Part shown: piece by piece, positions 18,688 through 28,133 of the stretch | How positions within the stretch are numbered: position 1 is the stretch's first letter | How the letters are laid out: every line of letters begins with the position of its first letter | Source of the DNA: CAVQEK01 sp963711495 | Lineage (GTDB): Bacteria; Bacteroidota; Bacteroidia; Cytophagales; Cyclobacteriaceae | Direction: 5' to 3' | DNA: 64,000 bases | Assembly (NCBI GenBank): GCA_963711495.1 | Contig: CAVQEK010000003.1 | Location: 124,001-188,000, forward strand | Notes under the pieces: model-generated | The model's input: the letters and a program-made list of their open reading frames with translations, nothing else | What the model was told of the DNA's origin: nothing | Database searches by the model: none | Program-made: the position numbers and the translations under genes

Positions 18688-19077
18688 TTAAATAGTAAGT
18701 TCAATTCGGTTATTTTCAGGATCGAGCAATACGCTTTCATAGAAACCATCACCAGTCATTCTTGGCTCTCCAATAATTTTATAGCCGTCCTTTTTTAACC
18801 TTTCAGTAAGTTCATCAACAGCAGATTTGGAGCCAACCTGAATGGCAAAATGGGCAAGGCCAAAATATTCCTTTGTTTTATCATTTTGGTTTACAGGAAC
18901 ATCAGATTGATGCATCAATTCAATTTTACATCCATCATTGAATTGGATGAAATAGGAAGAAAAATATTTTATTGGATTGATATATTTTTCTCCTGCTGAT
19001 ACATCAAAATATTTTAAGTAAAATGATTTCATTTTTTCCAGATCTTTTACCCAAATGGCGATGTGGTGGATATTCAT
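18688..19077 (-). CDS. VOC (glyoxalase I-like) metalloprotein
   Basis: 129 residues forming two beta-alpha-beta-beta-beta modules. The four expected metal ligands are visible: His5 (HHIAIWV), Glu53 (KIELM), His76 (LAHFAI) and Glu126 (RIELTI), so it could be a glyoxalase I or a related dioxygenase or isomerase. It lies 60 bases downstream of the TRAP large permease on the same strand and may be the last gene of that operon, perhaps acting on the imported substrate. Confidence 0.82.
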   Translation of the reverse strand: MNIHHIAIWVKDLEKMKSFYLKYFDVSAGEKYINPIKYFSSYFIQFNDGCKIELMHQSDVPVNQNDKTKEYFGLAHFAIQVGSKSAVDELTERLKKDGYKIIGEPRMTGDGFYESVLLDPENNRIELTI

Positions 19078-19137
19078 TTCTAGAGTTTAAATAAGTTAGT
19101 CCATGGTTATTTATATTTTCCCTAAAGATGATCTAAC

Positions 19138-20412
19138 TCAAGGTATCAACCACTGTGGAAGAAGCAATGAAATTTCAGGTATCAGATTAACCAATAGCAA
19201 AACCAATAAACTCACCATTAAAAAGGGCAATCCGGCTTTGCTCACTTTGCCGACCGATGTTTCACCGATGCTTGAAGCGACGAACAAGCAAACACCCACG
19301 GGAGGAGTATTCAGACCAATGATTAGATTGAGTACCGCTATAACAGCAAATTGTATAGGATCGATACCCACGGTAACGGCTACTTTCAGCAAAATCGGAA
19401 ATAGAATAAGCAATGCCGCAATAGTCTCCATGAAAGTACCAACCACAATCAACAACAGGTTGATCAGTAATAATAACAGCCATTTGTTATGGGTGAATCC
19501 TAGCATAGATGCTGCAATAGATTGTGGAATCTGTTCGCTGACCAAAATCCAGCCAAAAAGATTTGCAAATCCAACGAGTACCATGAGGGATGCAGTCGTG
19601 ATAGCAGATTTGATCACAATTTGTGGTAAATGTTTGAACGACAATTTTCTGTAAATAAAGAAACCAACCAATAATGCATAGAGTACGGCTACGATGGATG
19701 CCTCAGTAGGTGTGAAAACACCTCCGACGATGCCAAACAATATCAACAAAGTCATCACGATGGCCCAGAAGGCATCGAAAAATCCTTTGGCGATCATTTT
19801 TAGAGAAGATCTGTCTTGTTTGGGATGCCGTTGTTTTATAGAAATGCTATATGAAACGACCATTAAACCAATGGCCAGCAGAATTCCGGGAATGGCTCCG
19901 GCAAGGAATAATTTACCAATTGAAAGACCCGTAAGTGAACCGGCGATGATCATGGGCAGGCTGGGCGGGATGATGGGACCAATGGTGGATGAAGATGAGG
20001 TAATGGCACAGGAATAATCAGTATCATATCCTTCTTTTTTCATAGCCGGGATCATAATGGTACCGATACTGGCGGTATCGGCAACAGCAGTGCCTGAAAT
20101 ACCTGCAAAGATCATTGATGCCCCAATGTTGGCTAAAGCCAGTCCTCCGCGAATGTGACCAACAAGGTGGTTGCTGAATCGAATGATCCGGTCGGTCATG
20201 CCACTGCCATTCATAATATTACCGGCAAGGATAAAACCGGGTATACTCAAAAGCACGAACTGATCAATGCCGGAATACATTTTTAAAGGAATTATGACCA
20301 ATGGAATGTCGGCAGCCAAAATATAACTCAAAGCCCCAAGAGCTAACGCAAAAGCGATGGGAAAACCCAATAGGAGCGTAATAAAAAAAATGACGAACAT
20401 CAGCCAGATCAT
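19138..20412 (-). CDS. dctM: TRAP transporter large permease
   Basis: 424-residue DctM-type membrane subunit with about 12 hydrophobic segments. Family landmarks are the VLLSIPGFILAGNIM and GTAVADTASIGTIMIPAM stretches and SSSTIGPIIPPSLPMII, which lines the substrate path. It forms with DctQ the sodium-driven translocator fed by the DctP binding lipoprotein. Two bases separate it from dctQ upstream. Confidence 0.93.
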   Translation of the reverse strand: MIWLMFVIFFITLLLGFPIAFALALGALSYILAADIPLVIIPLKMYSGIDQFVLLSIPGFILAGNIMNGSGMTDRIIRFSNHLVGHIRGGLALANIGASMIFAGISGTAVADTASIGTIMIPAMKKEGYDTDYSCAITSSSSTIGPIIPPSLPMIIAGSLTGLSIGKLFLAGAIPGILLAIGLMVVSYSISIKQRHPKQDRSSLKMIAKGFFDAFWAIVMTLLILFGIVGGVFTPTEASIVAVLYALLVGFFIYRKLSFKHLPQIVIKSAITTASLMVLVGFANLFGWILVSEQIPQSIAASMLGFTHNKWLLLLLINLLLIVVGTFMETIAALLILFPILLKVAVTVGIDPIQFAVIAVLNLIIGLNTPPVGVCLFVASSIGETSVGKVSKAGLPFLMVSLLVLLLVNLIPEISLLLPQWLIP

Positions 20413-20414
20413 GG

Positions 20415-20888
20415 TTATTGTTTTGAATGATGGATAATGGAGATGAGTTCTAGAATAGTATACCAGGCAATTAAGATTGACATGATCAACAAGCTGGAAA
20501 ATACCCAGGACATTTTGACGCCCATGGAAGGTGATGTTTCCCTGCTTCCTATAAATATAAACTGAATCGAATAAACAAACATGATTGTGGCGAGAATCAG
20601 AATGATCAAATATATGATCAAATTCAGATGGCGTTGCCGGGGGACAGGCAATTTTTCAATGAATGTATTGAGATTAACATAGCCATGGTCACGAATAGCC
20701 AGACCTGCACCAAAGCCTACACTAAAAATAAAGAAGATGCGGGCCAATTCTTCTGTCCAGTCCGGGGCACTCGGAAGAAAAAACCTGGCAAAAACCTGTA
20801 CGCAAACCGTTGCAGCCATTCCTCCGATGCTCAAGAATAAGGCCGTTTCAGTAGTTTTGTTCACAATCTTTTTGAGGATGTTATACAT
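20415..20888 (-). CDS. dctQ: TRAP transporter small permease
   Basis: 157 residues with four membrane segments and the DctQ signature (RFFLPSAPDWTEELARIFFI, GAGLAIRDHGYVNLN). It packs against DctM in the inner membrane. It lies between dctP (9 bases upstream) and dctM (2 bases downstream), so the three are one operon in the order P-Q-M. Confidence 0.92.
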   Translation of the reverse strand: MYNILKKIVNKTTETALFLSIGGMAATVCVQVFARFFLPSAPDWTEELARIFFIFSVGFGAGLAIRDHGYVNLNTFIEKLPVPRQRHLNLIIYLIILILATIMFVYSIQFIFIGSRETSPSMGVKMSWVFSSLLIMSILIAWYTILELISIIHHSKQ

Positions 20889-20897
20889 AATCTGGAA

Positions 20898-21887
20898 TTA
20901 TTGAATCGATTCGATTTTATAATAGATCTCTTGCAATGCCGGCGATAAACTTTCAAGGACCGCACTGCGGGCTTTTTGTTGAAACGCCTCTTTATCCACC
21001 TCAATAAAGGTCATCCCTTTATTTTGCAGGGTTTGTTTTAATTGCTGTTCTTCCTGCTGAAATAATTGTTGATGGTAGTATTGCATCTCTTTACCGGCCT
21101 CAAGAATATCTACCTGATATTGTTCGGGAAGAGACTCAAACTTTTTCTCGCCGATCACCACATATACCCAGCCGATCACATGTTGAGTGAGGTCCACATA
21201 TTTTTGAACTTCATAAAATCCGGCGCTATTGATGAGTGCAAATGGGTTTTCCTGCGCTTCCACAGTGCCCTGTTGTAATGCAGTAAATACCTCGGAAAAA
21301 GTCATTGGGGTAGGTTTTGCTCCCAAAGCCTGCCAGGTCTTTACGAAAATGGGCACATTGGGTACTCTGAGAATGATCCCCTTCAAATCTTTGGGTTCTC
21401 GTATGGGCCGGTTTGAAGTCAAATTACGAGCACCGCGCTCAAAATAGGCAATAGGCCGCAAACCGATTTTTTGAATCATCTGAGCGGCAATTGCGTCACC
21501 CACTTCTCCTTCCACAACTTTTTTTAAATGTTCCGAATTACGGATCAGATAGGGTATGGCACAAAATGCTGTAATGGGGGCCCAGTTTTGCATGGTTTCG
21601 CCAGTAGTTGTCATATCGGCAATACCTGCTTCGATTGAACGAATCATTTCTCGTTCTTTACCCAATTGTTCCGCTGGATATACCTGAACCTCAACTTTAC
21701 CGTTGGTTTTTTCCTCCACGCTTTGAGCAAAATACAGGGCTGACTTATGCCAGATATCACCTTCATTCACCTGATGACCAAATTTTAGAATATAATCCGG
21801 AGTTTGTTTTTTTGATGAATGGCAGTCTGTCAAAGACCAAAGAATGATTAAAAAATAAAGAAGTCGGATTACCCAAAACCTGATCAT
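20898..21887 (-). CDS. dctP: TRAP solute-binding lipoprotein
   Basis: 329 residues from the ATG at 21887; the frame extends to a TTG at 21914, but the ATG gives a clean lipoprotein signal (MIRFWVIRLLYFLIILWS, then LTDC, Cys22). The DctP fold is clear: LKFGHQVNEGDIWHKSALYF, GIADMTTTGE, and the carboxylate-binding Arg of LRVPNVPIF (about Arg174), followed by GTVEAQENPF. The ligand is therefore probably an organic acid such as a sugar acid or dicarboxylate. Its acylation is notable, since most DctP proteins are soluble and periplasmic. Confidence 0.9.
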   Translation of the reverse strand: MIRFWVIRLLYFLIILWSLTDCHSSKKQTPDYILKFGHQVNEGDIWHKSALYFAQSVEEKTNGKVEVQVYPAEQLGKEREMIRSIEAGIADMTTTGETMQNWAPITAFCAIPYLIRNSEHLKKVVEGEVGDAIAAQMIQKIGLRPIAYFERGARNLTSNRPIREPKDLKGIILRVPNVPIFVKTWQALGAKPTPMTFSEVFTALQQGTVEAQENPFALINSAGFYEVQKYVDLTQHVIGWVYVVIGEKKFESLPEQYQVDILEAGKEMQYYHQQLFQQEEQQLKQTLQNKGMTFIEVDKEAFQQKARSAVLESLSPALQEIYYKIESIQ

Positions 21888-22032
21888 AAAGAAAAAGCTA
21901 CAGATGTGATTCAAAATCTACAAAAAAAATAATTTATACCCCCTGTTCATTGGAATATAGTTCAATAATTCTCGAAATTGAATATGTAATTTTTTATTAG
22001 ATGGTGAATTCTTTGTCGATAACTTCATCCTC

Positions 22033-22407
22033 ATGAAAGAAAAAATATTTATTCCTGGCCTGGATTTTGAATATAAATTGTGGAAGAACAGGATTCATTT
22101 TTATCAGCAGGAAACCCACATATTTCTAACGCGTTTACGCTCAATAAAAGAGGAGATTGGTGCGGAGGCGGATGTATTTATTGAAAGACTGAGGAATTAC
22201 ATCAATGAGGCACAACTTTTAGAAAATGATATCAGAGTGCGTGAAGAGGAGATTTCATATTTTTCAAAAGACTATCCCATATCAAAAAATCATGAACACT
22301 TTGTAGACCACGAAAAATTAAGGTCGAGGATGCAAAAAATTTCAAAAGATCATCTTGACCTGGTTGTGGAGATTACCAGGAGGTTTGGAGCGTATCTTTA
22401 TGTTTAA
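22033..22407 (+). CDS. Hypothetical helical protein
   Basis: 124 residues, charged and almost all helical, with a likely coiled coil over RLRSIKEEIGAEADVFIERL and the following residues up to about 75. No signal peptide and no known domain. The gene ends five bases from the end of the convergent lipoprotein gene. No function can be proposed. Confidence 0.6.
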   Translation: MKEKIFIPGLDFEYKLWKNRIHFYQQETHIFLTRLRSIKEEIGAEADVFIERLRNYINEAQLLENDIRVREEEISYFSKDYPISKNHEHFVDHEKLRSRMQKISKDHLDLVVEITRRFGAYLYV

Positions 22408-22412
22408 TAGCC

Positions 22413-23036
22413 TTATTTGGAAGGTTTTAAGAGATTGCCTTTTTCTATGGCCTGAGCGATTGAAATTGCCATGGCGCCAGCCAGCGCCTCATTGGAATCT
22501 GCATTTTTCATCTTCGATTCCGTTTCATAAACTTCTTTGCCCGTTGCAGCGTCGTACAATTTGCTCTCAATAATCACAGTTTTGTCTAACTGATAATTCC
22601 AGTTGTATAAGGCATTGTAGGTATCCAGATAATTATAGAAATTATAAGGATTGTATGGATCGGAAAGATAACGACTCGATCTGGTATAAGAACTCTTTTT
22701 CTGAATGTCTTTCAATTTCATGGTGATAAGCCCATCAAACCCGCTTTCTTTAATGATTTGTTTAACTTCATCGACACTATACATTTTTTTGCGGTTCGGT
22801 TCCAGGCTTACACTTGGCTTTGCCTTGAAGTAATATTCGCCCAAACGATACGCCAGTTCTTTTTCAAATGTTGCTCGAATATCATATTGGTTGGTGAGAG
22901 CAATGATGAGTACGTTTTCATATTGCTTGCCTGGTTTTTCATTCATTTTAACAGCAGTTTTTACAGCGGTGCAAGACATGAAAAACAAAAAAACCAATAG
23001 TACGCCAAAGAAGGTTTTACGACTTGATATGATCAT
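22413..23036 (-). CDS. Lipoprotein of unknown function, DUF4136-like
   Basis: 207 residues with a lipoprotein signal (VFLFFMSC). After a disordered segment it has an alpha/beta domain: VLIIALTNQYDIRATFEKEL, SGFDGLITMKLKDIQ, then VIIESKLYDAATGKEVYETE and a C-terminal helix AGAMAISIAQAIEKGNLL. The pattern of an early strand-helix-strand and a late W/Y-rich strand is like DUF4136 and related outer-membrane lipoproteins. An aromatic low-complexity loop (DPYNPYNFYNYLDTYNALYN) lies in the middle. Its role is unknown. Confidence 0.7.
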   Translation of the reverse strand: MIISSRKTFFGVLLVFLFFMSCTAVKTAVKMNEKPGKQYENVLIIALTNQYDIRATFEKELAYRLGEYYFKAKPSVSLEPNRKKMYSVDEVKQIIKESGFDGLITMKLKDIQKKSSYTRSSRYLSDPYNPYNFYNYLDTYNALYNWNYQLDKTVIIESKLYDAATGKEVYETESKMKNADSNEALAGAMAISIAQAIEKGNLLKPSK

Positions 23037-23230
23037 TGATTTGTTTCAATTAATTTTATTTTTCGAAATAATAGAATTTTTTTTGTATTTACCTATTATT
23101 CGCAATTGAAAGCGTTCTCATTAGTTCCTTTTTTTGGCATTCATCATCATGAAGAAATAAAAGATATCATCGATTGAATATTGAGATGATTAATCAATCG
23201 TTGTCCTGATCATGTACTGTGGCTTTAATT

Positions 23231-23812
23231 ATGTATCGATCTGTTAAAATATTTTTTCGACTAACTTTATTTTTGACTATCGGCGGGTCACTCTTCATTG
23301 CCAATTCCCTGTACGCCCAGGAGTTGTTTTATTGTGAAGATGGAATAGTGTCATTTAAGTCGGATGCACCCCTGGAAATAATACAAGCCACCTCTAAAAA
23401 ACTGCGTGGAATTCTGAATCCGCTTACCAACGAATTTGCTTTCAGCGTTGATATAAAAACCTTGGTGGGATTTAACAGCGTTTTGCAGCACACCCATTTC
23501 GACGAAAACTATATGGAAACAAGCAAATATCCCACGGCAACTTTTGAAGGAAAAATCATTGATAAAATAGATTACTCAAAACCAGGCACTTATGAGATTC
23601 GATCAAAAGGTATATTATATATACATGGTGTAAAGTCAGAACGAATAATACCATGTAGCCTTACCATTGACGATCATACGATTCAAGTAAGTTCAGAATT
23701 TTTTGTATTGCTGAGTGATCATGATATCACGGTACCGAAAGTAGTACGACAAAAAATTGCAGAGCAAATTAAAGTCGATGTAAAGGCAGTCCTGAAATTA
23801 AAACAGCCATGA
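23231..23812 (+). CDS. YceI-like secreted protein
   Basis: 193 residues from ATG 23231 (a GTG at 23219 is also in frame), with a signal peptide ending SLYAQ. The domain is YceI-like, a lipocalin-shaped barrel that in known members binds polyisoprenoid chains. QHTHFDENYMETSKYPTATF is the signature, and IHGVKSERIIPCSLTI follows. The stop overlaps the start of the sensor-kinase gene by four bases (ATGA), so the two are translationally coupled. A paralogue lies at 29309-29866 further down the same cluster. Confidence 0.85.
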   Translation: MYRSVKIFFRLTLFLTIGGSLFIANSLYAQELFYCEDGIVSFKSDAPLEIIQATSKKLRGILNPLTNEFAFSVDIKTLVGFNSVLQHTHFDENYMETSKYPTATFEGKIIDKIDYSKPGTYEIRSKGILYIHGVKSERIIPCSLTIDDHTIQVSSEFFVLLSDHDITVPKVVRQKIAEQIKVDVKAVLKLKQP

Positions 23813-26778
23813 ACACGTTCATGCATAAACATAACAGAAAAGTAGTGTCGGCGTTTTCGAAAGTTTACACTGTGTTCATACTGTTTTTAGCTTCCGAGAT
23901 AAATTTACCGGCACAAACACCTGTTTTCAAGAATTACACTCTGAGCGAAAATTATGAAAACCTGGTGACAAACGTGATTTTTCAGGATTCAGTTGGTTTC
24001 ATGTATTTTGGAACATCGGAAGGACTTTTCATTTTTAATGGGTTTGATTTCAAACGATATACACTTCCTGGTGACAGCAACAAAAATGTGGTAACTGCCA
24101 TCTATCAGGCCAAAAACGGGGATATTTGGGTAGGTTATCAGAGTGGAATACTTGCTGTTTATTATCAGGAAAGCCTCAATCCGGTAAATCCTGAAGATAC
24201 AGTTCTGCAAAAACCAATTTCCGGAATAGTGGAAGATTTGCAGGGAAAATTGTGGTTTTCCACTTATGGAAATGGGTTATTTCGACTTGAAAATAATCAC
24301 TTCATCAAGGTGGTTGAAGGAAATGGTTTTGTCAGTGACGATATTTATGTAATGACTATGGACAAAGATGGTCGAATCTGGGTGGGTTCCGATTATGGAT
24401 TGTGTATTTGTCAGCAAAGGAATGGAAACCTGGAGAGCAGGCATATTTCTCTGGATGACGGACTTCCGGATAATATTGTGAGAGCGCTTTATCAGGACCA
24501 ACAAGGAAATATGTGGATTGGCATGTACAACCATGGTGTTTGCCGGTATGATTTCAATACCAGTAGATTGATATACAGTAAAACCATGAAGGATTGGAAT
24601 TATGGCCCGGTGAATTGCATTATGGGTGTTGGCGATGGCGAGATGTGGATCGGTACAGAGTATAGTGGTCTTGTCGATTATCACTTTGAAAACAAAGAAT
24701 ATATCGTCCCCATGGAAAAACATCATGCTGACATGCGGGTGAAGATCCTGGATATCAAAGTTGACCGGGAAGGCAATGCCTGGGTTTCAGACAATTTTGA
24801 CGGCATCCATTCGGCCAACCTCAATATTGAACAGCTAACCTTGCCCGATTACCTGAAAGATCGAAATATTCAGTCTATTTTGGCAGATGACGACAACAAT
24901 CTCTGGTTTGGTACCGATGATGGGTTGTATCAATATTTTTTGTCTGGTGAACAATATGGAAAAATAGCACAACACCTCCAATCAGGCCCGAACAAGTACA
25001 ATATTCTCAGCATTTATCAGGATGTGAATGGCTACATTTGGCTAGGAACTTTTGGCAGTGGGGTTATCCGGTATTTTCCCGGGGAGAACCATTTTACCCT
25101 GATGACCGAAAAAGATGGTCTGGCCAACAACAACGTATTGTCAATCACCGGTATTGGGAAAGATATATGGTTTGCGACATTGGGAGGCGTTTCACGATGC
25201 ACTGTTCAAGGTGTTATTGAAAAGGATAAACCGCATTTTGATAATTTCAGTCAACAGGATGGATTGGGCACCAACTATATTTACCGGGCTTTTATTGATT
25301 CACAAGGAGATGTTTGGTTTGCTACTGATGGCAAGGGACTCACCGAATACAAAAATGGAAAATTCACCAATTATGCTGAAAAACAGGGTTTGAAGAGCAG
25401 GATCATCTATTCACTGACAGAAGATCATGATGGCAATATTTGGTTGAGCAGTGCCAAAGACGGAATCTACAAATTCGATGGTCATACATTTACCAATTAT
25501 ACACGCGACAATGGCCTTACCAATCACAACATTTCTGGACTCGCGGTAACTTCTTCGAATGAGATATTGATCATTCACCAGAATGGGATCGATATTTTTG
25601 ATCCGAAAACCGAGACTTTCCGGTATTACTCAAGAGAAACCGGCATTGGAAATATCGACGCCGACCTCAATGCCCTGAGTACCGACGACGCAGGTAACAT
25701 TTGGATGGGAACAGATAATGGCATCATAAAATTTGCATCAAGAAATCGCCGAAAGATCCAACAACCGGAAATTCATATCAATGACATATTTATTTACTTG
25801 CAACCCCTCAATGATTTAAAGATCAATAAATTTACGTATGATCAAAATCATATTTCCTTCAGTTATATCGGCTTGTGGTTTCTCAGTCCACAGGAAGTTA
25901 CCTATCAGCATAAATTGGTAGGTTTCGATCTTGATTGGATCACTTCCAAAGACCAGATGGCCATATATCCTAATCTTGCGCCTGGAAAATATACCTTCGA
26001 AGTGCGGGCAGGTCTACGGAATAACTTTGAACATTCCAGTATCGTTCAATACGGCTTCAACATTGCGCCTCCATTCTGGAAAACTCAATGGTTTATCGTT
26101 ACAATGGTGTTGGTATTTATAACCACCCTAGTCGCTTTGATTAAAACCAGGGAACACCGGTTTAAGGAATGGGCCCGACTGGAACGAGAAAAGATATCTT
26201 TTCAATTCGAATCCCTTAAAAGCCAGATCAACCCCCATTTTCTTTTCAATAGTTTCAATACCCTGATCACGGTGATTGAAGAGGATCCGCAGACGGCGAC
26301 AGAATATGTGGAAAAAATGTCGGACTTCTTCAGAAGTATTCTGGCTTACCGCGATCTGGAAGTAATCAATTTGAAGGAGGAATTAATATTGCTGTTGGAT
26401 TATTTTTATTTACAAAAAAAACGCTACGGAGAAAATTTTTCTTTGAAGATCGATGTTAAAAATAATGTCAGAAATATCAGGATACCGCCATTGACCTTGC
26501 AAATGTTGGCTGAAAATGCATTGAAGCATAATATGGTTTCCAAAGAACATCCATTGCTATTTGAGGTTTTTCAGGATGCAGACTATTTATATGCGCGGAA
26601 CAACGTTCAATTGAAAATGCAATCGGAACCCACTACAAAATATGGATTGCACAATATCGTAACCAGATATCAAATATTGACCAAAGAGAAAGTAGAAGTA
26701 ATTAACGACGAGAAATTTTTTACCGTGAAAATGCCTTTGTTAAATAATGGAAATAAAAGTACTGATCATAGAAGATGA
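23809..26778 (+). CDS. Beta-propeller LytS-type sensor histidine kinase
   Basis: 989 residues: a signal peptide, about 14 two-component-regulator propeller repeats (for example GNMWIGMYNHGVCRYD and GDVWFATDGKGLTEY) over residues 30-640, a Y_Y_Y domain (about 665-745), one membrane helix (about 755-780, WFIVTMVLVFITTLVALI) and a cytoplasmic His_kinase/HATPase region. The phospho-accepting His810 is in QINPHFLFNSFN and the ATP-binding N-box is LAENALKHN (Asn903). This is the LytS/YehU-type kinase class. It overlaps the YceI gene by 4 bases and its response regulator by 32, so the three form one unit. The periplasmic propeller presumably senses a ligand in that compartment. Confidence 0.92.
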   Translation: MNTFMHKHNRKVVSAFSKVYTVFILFLASEINLPAQTPVFKNYTLSENYENLVTNVIFQDSVGFMYFGTSEGLFIFNGFDFKRYTLPGDSNKNVVTAIYQAKNGDIWVGYQSGILAVYYQESLNPVNPEDTVLQKPISGIVEDLQGKLWFSTYGNGLFRLENNHFIKVVEGNGFVSDDIYVMTMDKDGRIWVGSDYGLCICQQRNGNLESRHISLDDGLPDNIVRALYQDQQGNMWIGMYNHGVCRYDFNTSRLIYSKTMKDWNYGPVNCIMGVGDGEMWIGTEYSGLVDYHFENKEYIVPMEKHHADMRVKILDIKVDREGNAWVSDNFDGIHSANLNIEQLTLPDYLKDRNIQSILADDDNNLWFGTDDGLYQYFLSGEQYGKIAQHLQSGPNKYNILSIYQDVNGYIWLGTFGSGVIRYFPGENHFTLMTEKDGLANNNVLSITGIGKDIWFATLGGVSRCTVQGVIEKDKPHFDNFSQQDGLGTNYIYRAFIDSQGDVWFATDGKGLTEYKNGKFTNYAEKQGLKSRIIYSLTEDHDGNIWLSSAKDGIYKFDGHTFTNYTRDNGLTNHNISGLAVTSSNEILIIHQNGIDIFDPKTETFRYYSRETGIGNIDADLNALSTDDAGNIWMGTDNGIIKFASRNRRKIQQPEIHINDIFIYLQPLNDLKINKFTYDQNHISFSYIGLWFLSPQEVTYQHKLVGFDLDWITSKDQMAIYPNLAPGKYTFEVRAGLRNNFEHSSIVQYGFNIAPPFWKTQWFIVTMVLVFITTLVALIKTREHRFKEWARLEREKISFQFESLKSQINPHFLFNSFNTLITVIEEDPQTATEYVEKMSDFFRSILAYRDLEVINLKEELILLLDYFYLQKKRYGENFSLKIDVKNNVRNIRIPPLTLQMLAENALKHNMVSKEHPLLFEVFQDADYLYARNNVQLKMQSEPTTKYGLHNIVTRYQILTKEKVEVINDEKFFTVKMPLLNNGNKSTDHRR

Positions 26779-27541
26779 AGTGGCCGCCGCGCGTCGGCTG
26801 GAAAAAATGCTGTTAAACCTTGAACCGAATATGACAATTTGTGATATTCTCCAAAGCAATGCGAGTTCCATTGCCTGGCTAAAGGAAAATCCTCATCCCA
26901 ATCTTATTTTGATGGATATCCATCTGGAAGACGGATTGAGCTTCGATATATTTAATCATGTCGACGTGAAAACACCGGTTATTTTTATTACAGCATATGA
27001 TCAATATGCCATTCGGGCATTCAAAGTCAATAGCATAGATTATCTGTTGAAACCCATTAAGGAACAAGAGTTGATCGAGGCTATCAAGAAATTTAAGGAG
27101 TTGATCGGGCATGACCGGAAAGTTGAAATTGATTATCAGCAGTTGGCGGCGATAATGGAACAGCAATTGAATCCTCATCATCACCGGTTTGTAGTGCAAA
27201 TTGGGCAGCAAATGAAAGTCATTCCAGTATCTGATTCCGCCTATTTTTATACCAAAGAAAAAATTGTTTTTGTCTGTACCAAAGAAGGCAGAAATTATCC
27301 CTTAGACTACAATCTCGATCAACTGGATCATATGCTGGGTCCCAGGCAGTTTTTCAGGGTTAATCGCCAGTTTATTGTAGGGATAACATCCATCCATAAA
27401 ATGCATAATTATTCCAGGTCACGTGTTAAACTGGAACTTAATCCCCAAAGTAGTGAAGAGGTGATCGTCAGCACAGAACGAGCAAGTGACTTCAAAAATT
27501 GGCTCTCAGGTCAAATGCCATCCGGTAAAAACACCTATTAG
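26747..27541 (+). CDS. LytTR-family response regulator
   Basis: 264 residues. The receiver domain (1-120) has the acidic pocket at Glu9-Asp10 and phospho-accepting Asp57 (LILMDIHL), with the lysine in YLLKPI. The LytTR DNA-binding domain covers about 145-260 (VIPVSDSAYFYTKEKIVFV, FFRVNRQFIVGI). It starts inside the kinase gene (32-base overlap) and is its cognate partner. Its targets are probably promoters in this same cluster, but I could not find a convincing repeat pair in the 159-base gap downstream. Confidence 0.92.
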   Translation: MEIKVLIIEDEVAAARRLEKMLLNLEPNMTICDILQSNASSIAWLKENPHPNLILMDIHLEDGLSFDIFNHVDVKTPVIFITAYDQYAIRAFKVNSIDYLLKPIKEQELIEAIKKFKELIGHDRKVEIDYQQLAAIMEQQLNPHHHRFVVQIGQQMKVIPVSDSAYFYTKEKIVFVCTKEGRNYPLDYNLDQLDHMLGPRQFFRVNRQFIVGITSIHKMHNYSRSRVKLELNPQSSEEVIVSTERASDFKNWLSGQMPSGKNTY

Positions 27542-27700
27542 CCTCCTCGATTTCGGAAGTATCTTGCACGAGTTCGGCAATGCCTTATGCGTGTTCAGTA
27601 AAATAAATTTTTGGTTGTAGGCCAATGCGCCTAATTTTATCGTTAAATCAGTAATTCAAGATATTCTGACGGCAATTAGTCAGTACCAAATATCAAAGCA

Positions 27701-28120
27701 ATGAAAAAATACATTTTTATCGTTATCCTGATTGCTCTTGTTCTAGGTGTGGTTTATGGTTTTATGCTCTACAATAAACCCCATCGCGATATCGCGGCGG
27801 AAAAACCAACTTTCAATATGTCGGCCGATGAATTACTGACGGCATTTTCAGGAGATGAAAAACAAGCTTTGGAAAAATTCAACGGGCAGGTGATCGCTAT
27901 TCATGGAAATTTGGGGGAAGTGACTACCAGCAATGAAGGTATTCATTATGCGATCATTAAAGGGCAAGATGGACTTCTGAATTGTGAATTGGATGGCGAT
28001 GCGTTTGGCGTGATACAAAATCTGGATAAAAATACAACAGTCACCCTTAAGGGCCTTTTTGTGGGGTATGATGAACTTTTGGGAGAAATACAGTTTAAAA
28101 AATGTACTTTAACCAAATAA
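27701..28120 (+). CDS. OB-fold (tRNA_anti-like) membrane-anchored protein
   Basis: 139 residues with an N-terminal membrane anchor (YIFIVILIALVLGVVYGFML) and a periplasmic OB-fold: VIAIHGNLGEVTTSNEGIHY, LLNCELDGDAF and TVTLKGLFVGYDELLGEIQF. This matches the tRNA_anti-like family common in Bacteroidota, whose role is unknown; nucleic-acid binding is not implied. It opens the second half of the cluster, 13 bases before the cytochrome-like gene. Confidence 0.75.
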   Translation: MKKYIFIVILIALVLGVVYGFMLYNKPHRDIAAEKPTFNMSADELLTAFSGDEKQALEKFNGQVIAIHGNLGEVTTSNEGIHYAIIKGQDGLLNCELDGDAFGVIQNLDKNTTVTLKGLFVGYDELLGEIQFKKCTLTK

Positions 28121-28133
28121 CCTTCGATTTTTT

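Noticed and set aside
19103..19654. 183-codon plus-strand open frame
   Set aside because: It lies wholly opposite dctM, whose protein is a clear TRAP permease; the plus frame has no family likeness and is a shadow of the hydrophobic codon pattern.
27617..27638. Possible terminator between the response regulator and the OB-fold gene
   Set aside because: The stem TAGGC/GCCTA has only 5 bp and is followed by mixed bases; it may be chance, and I leave the cluster as possibly one transcript.
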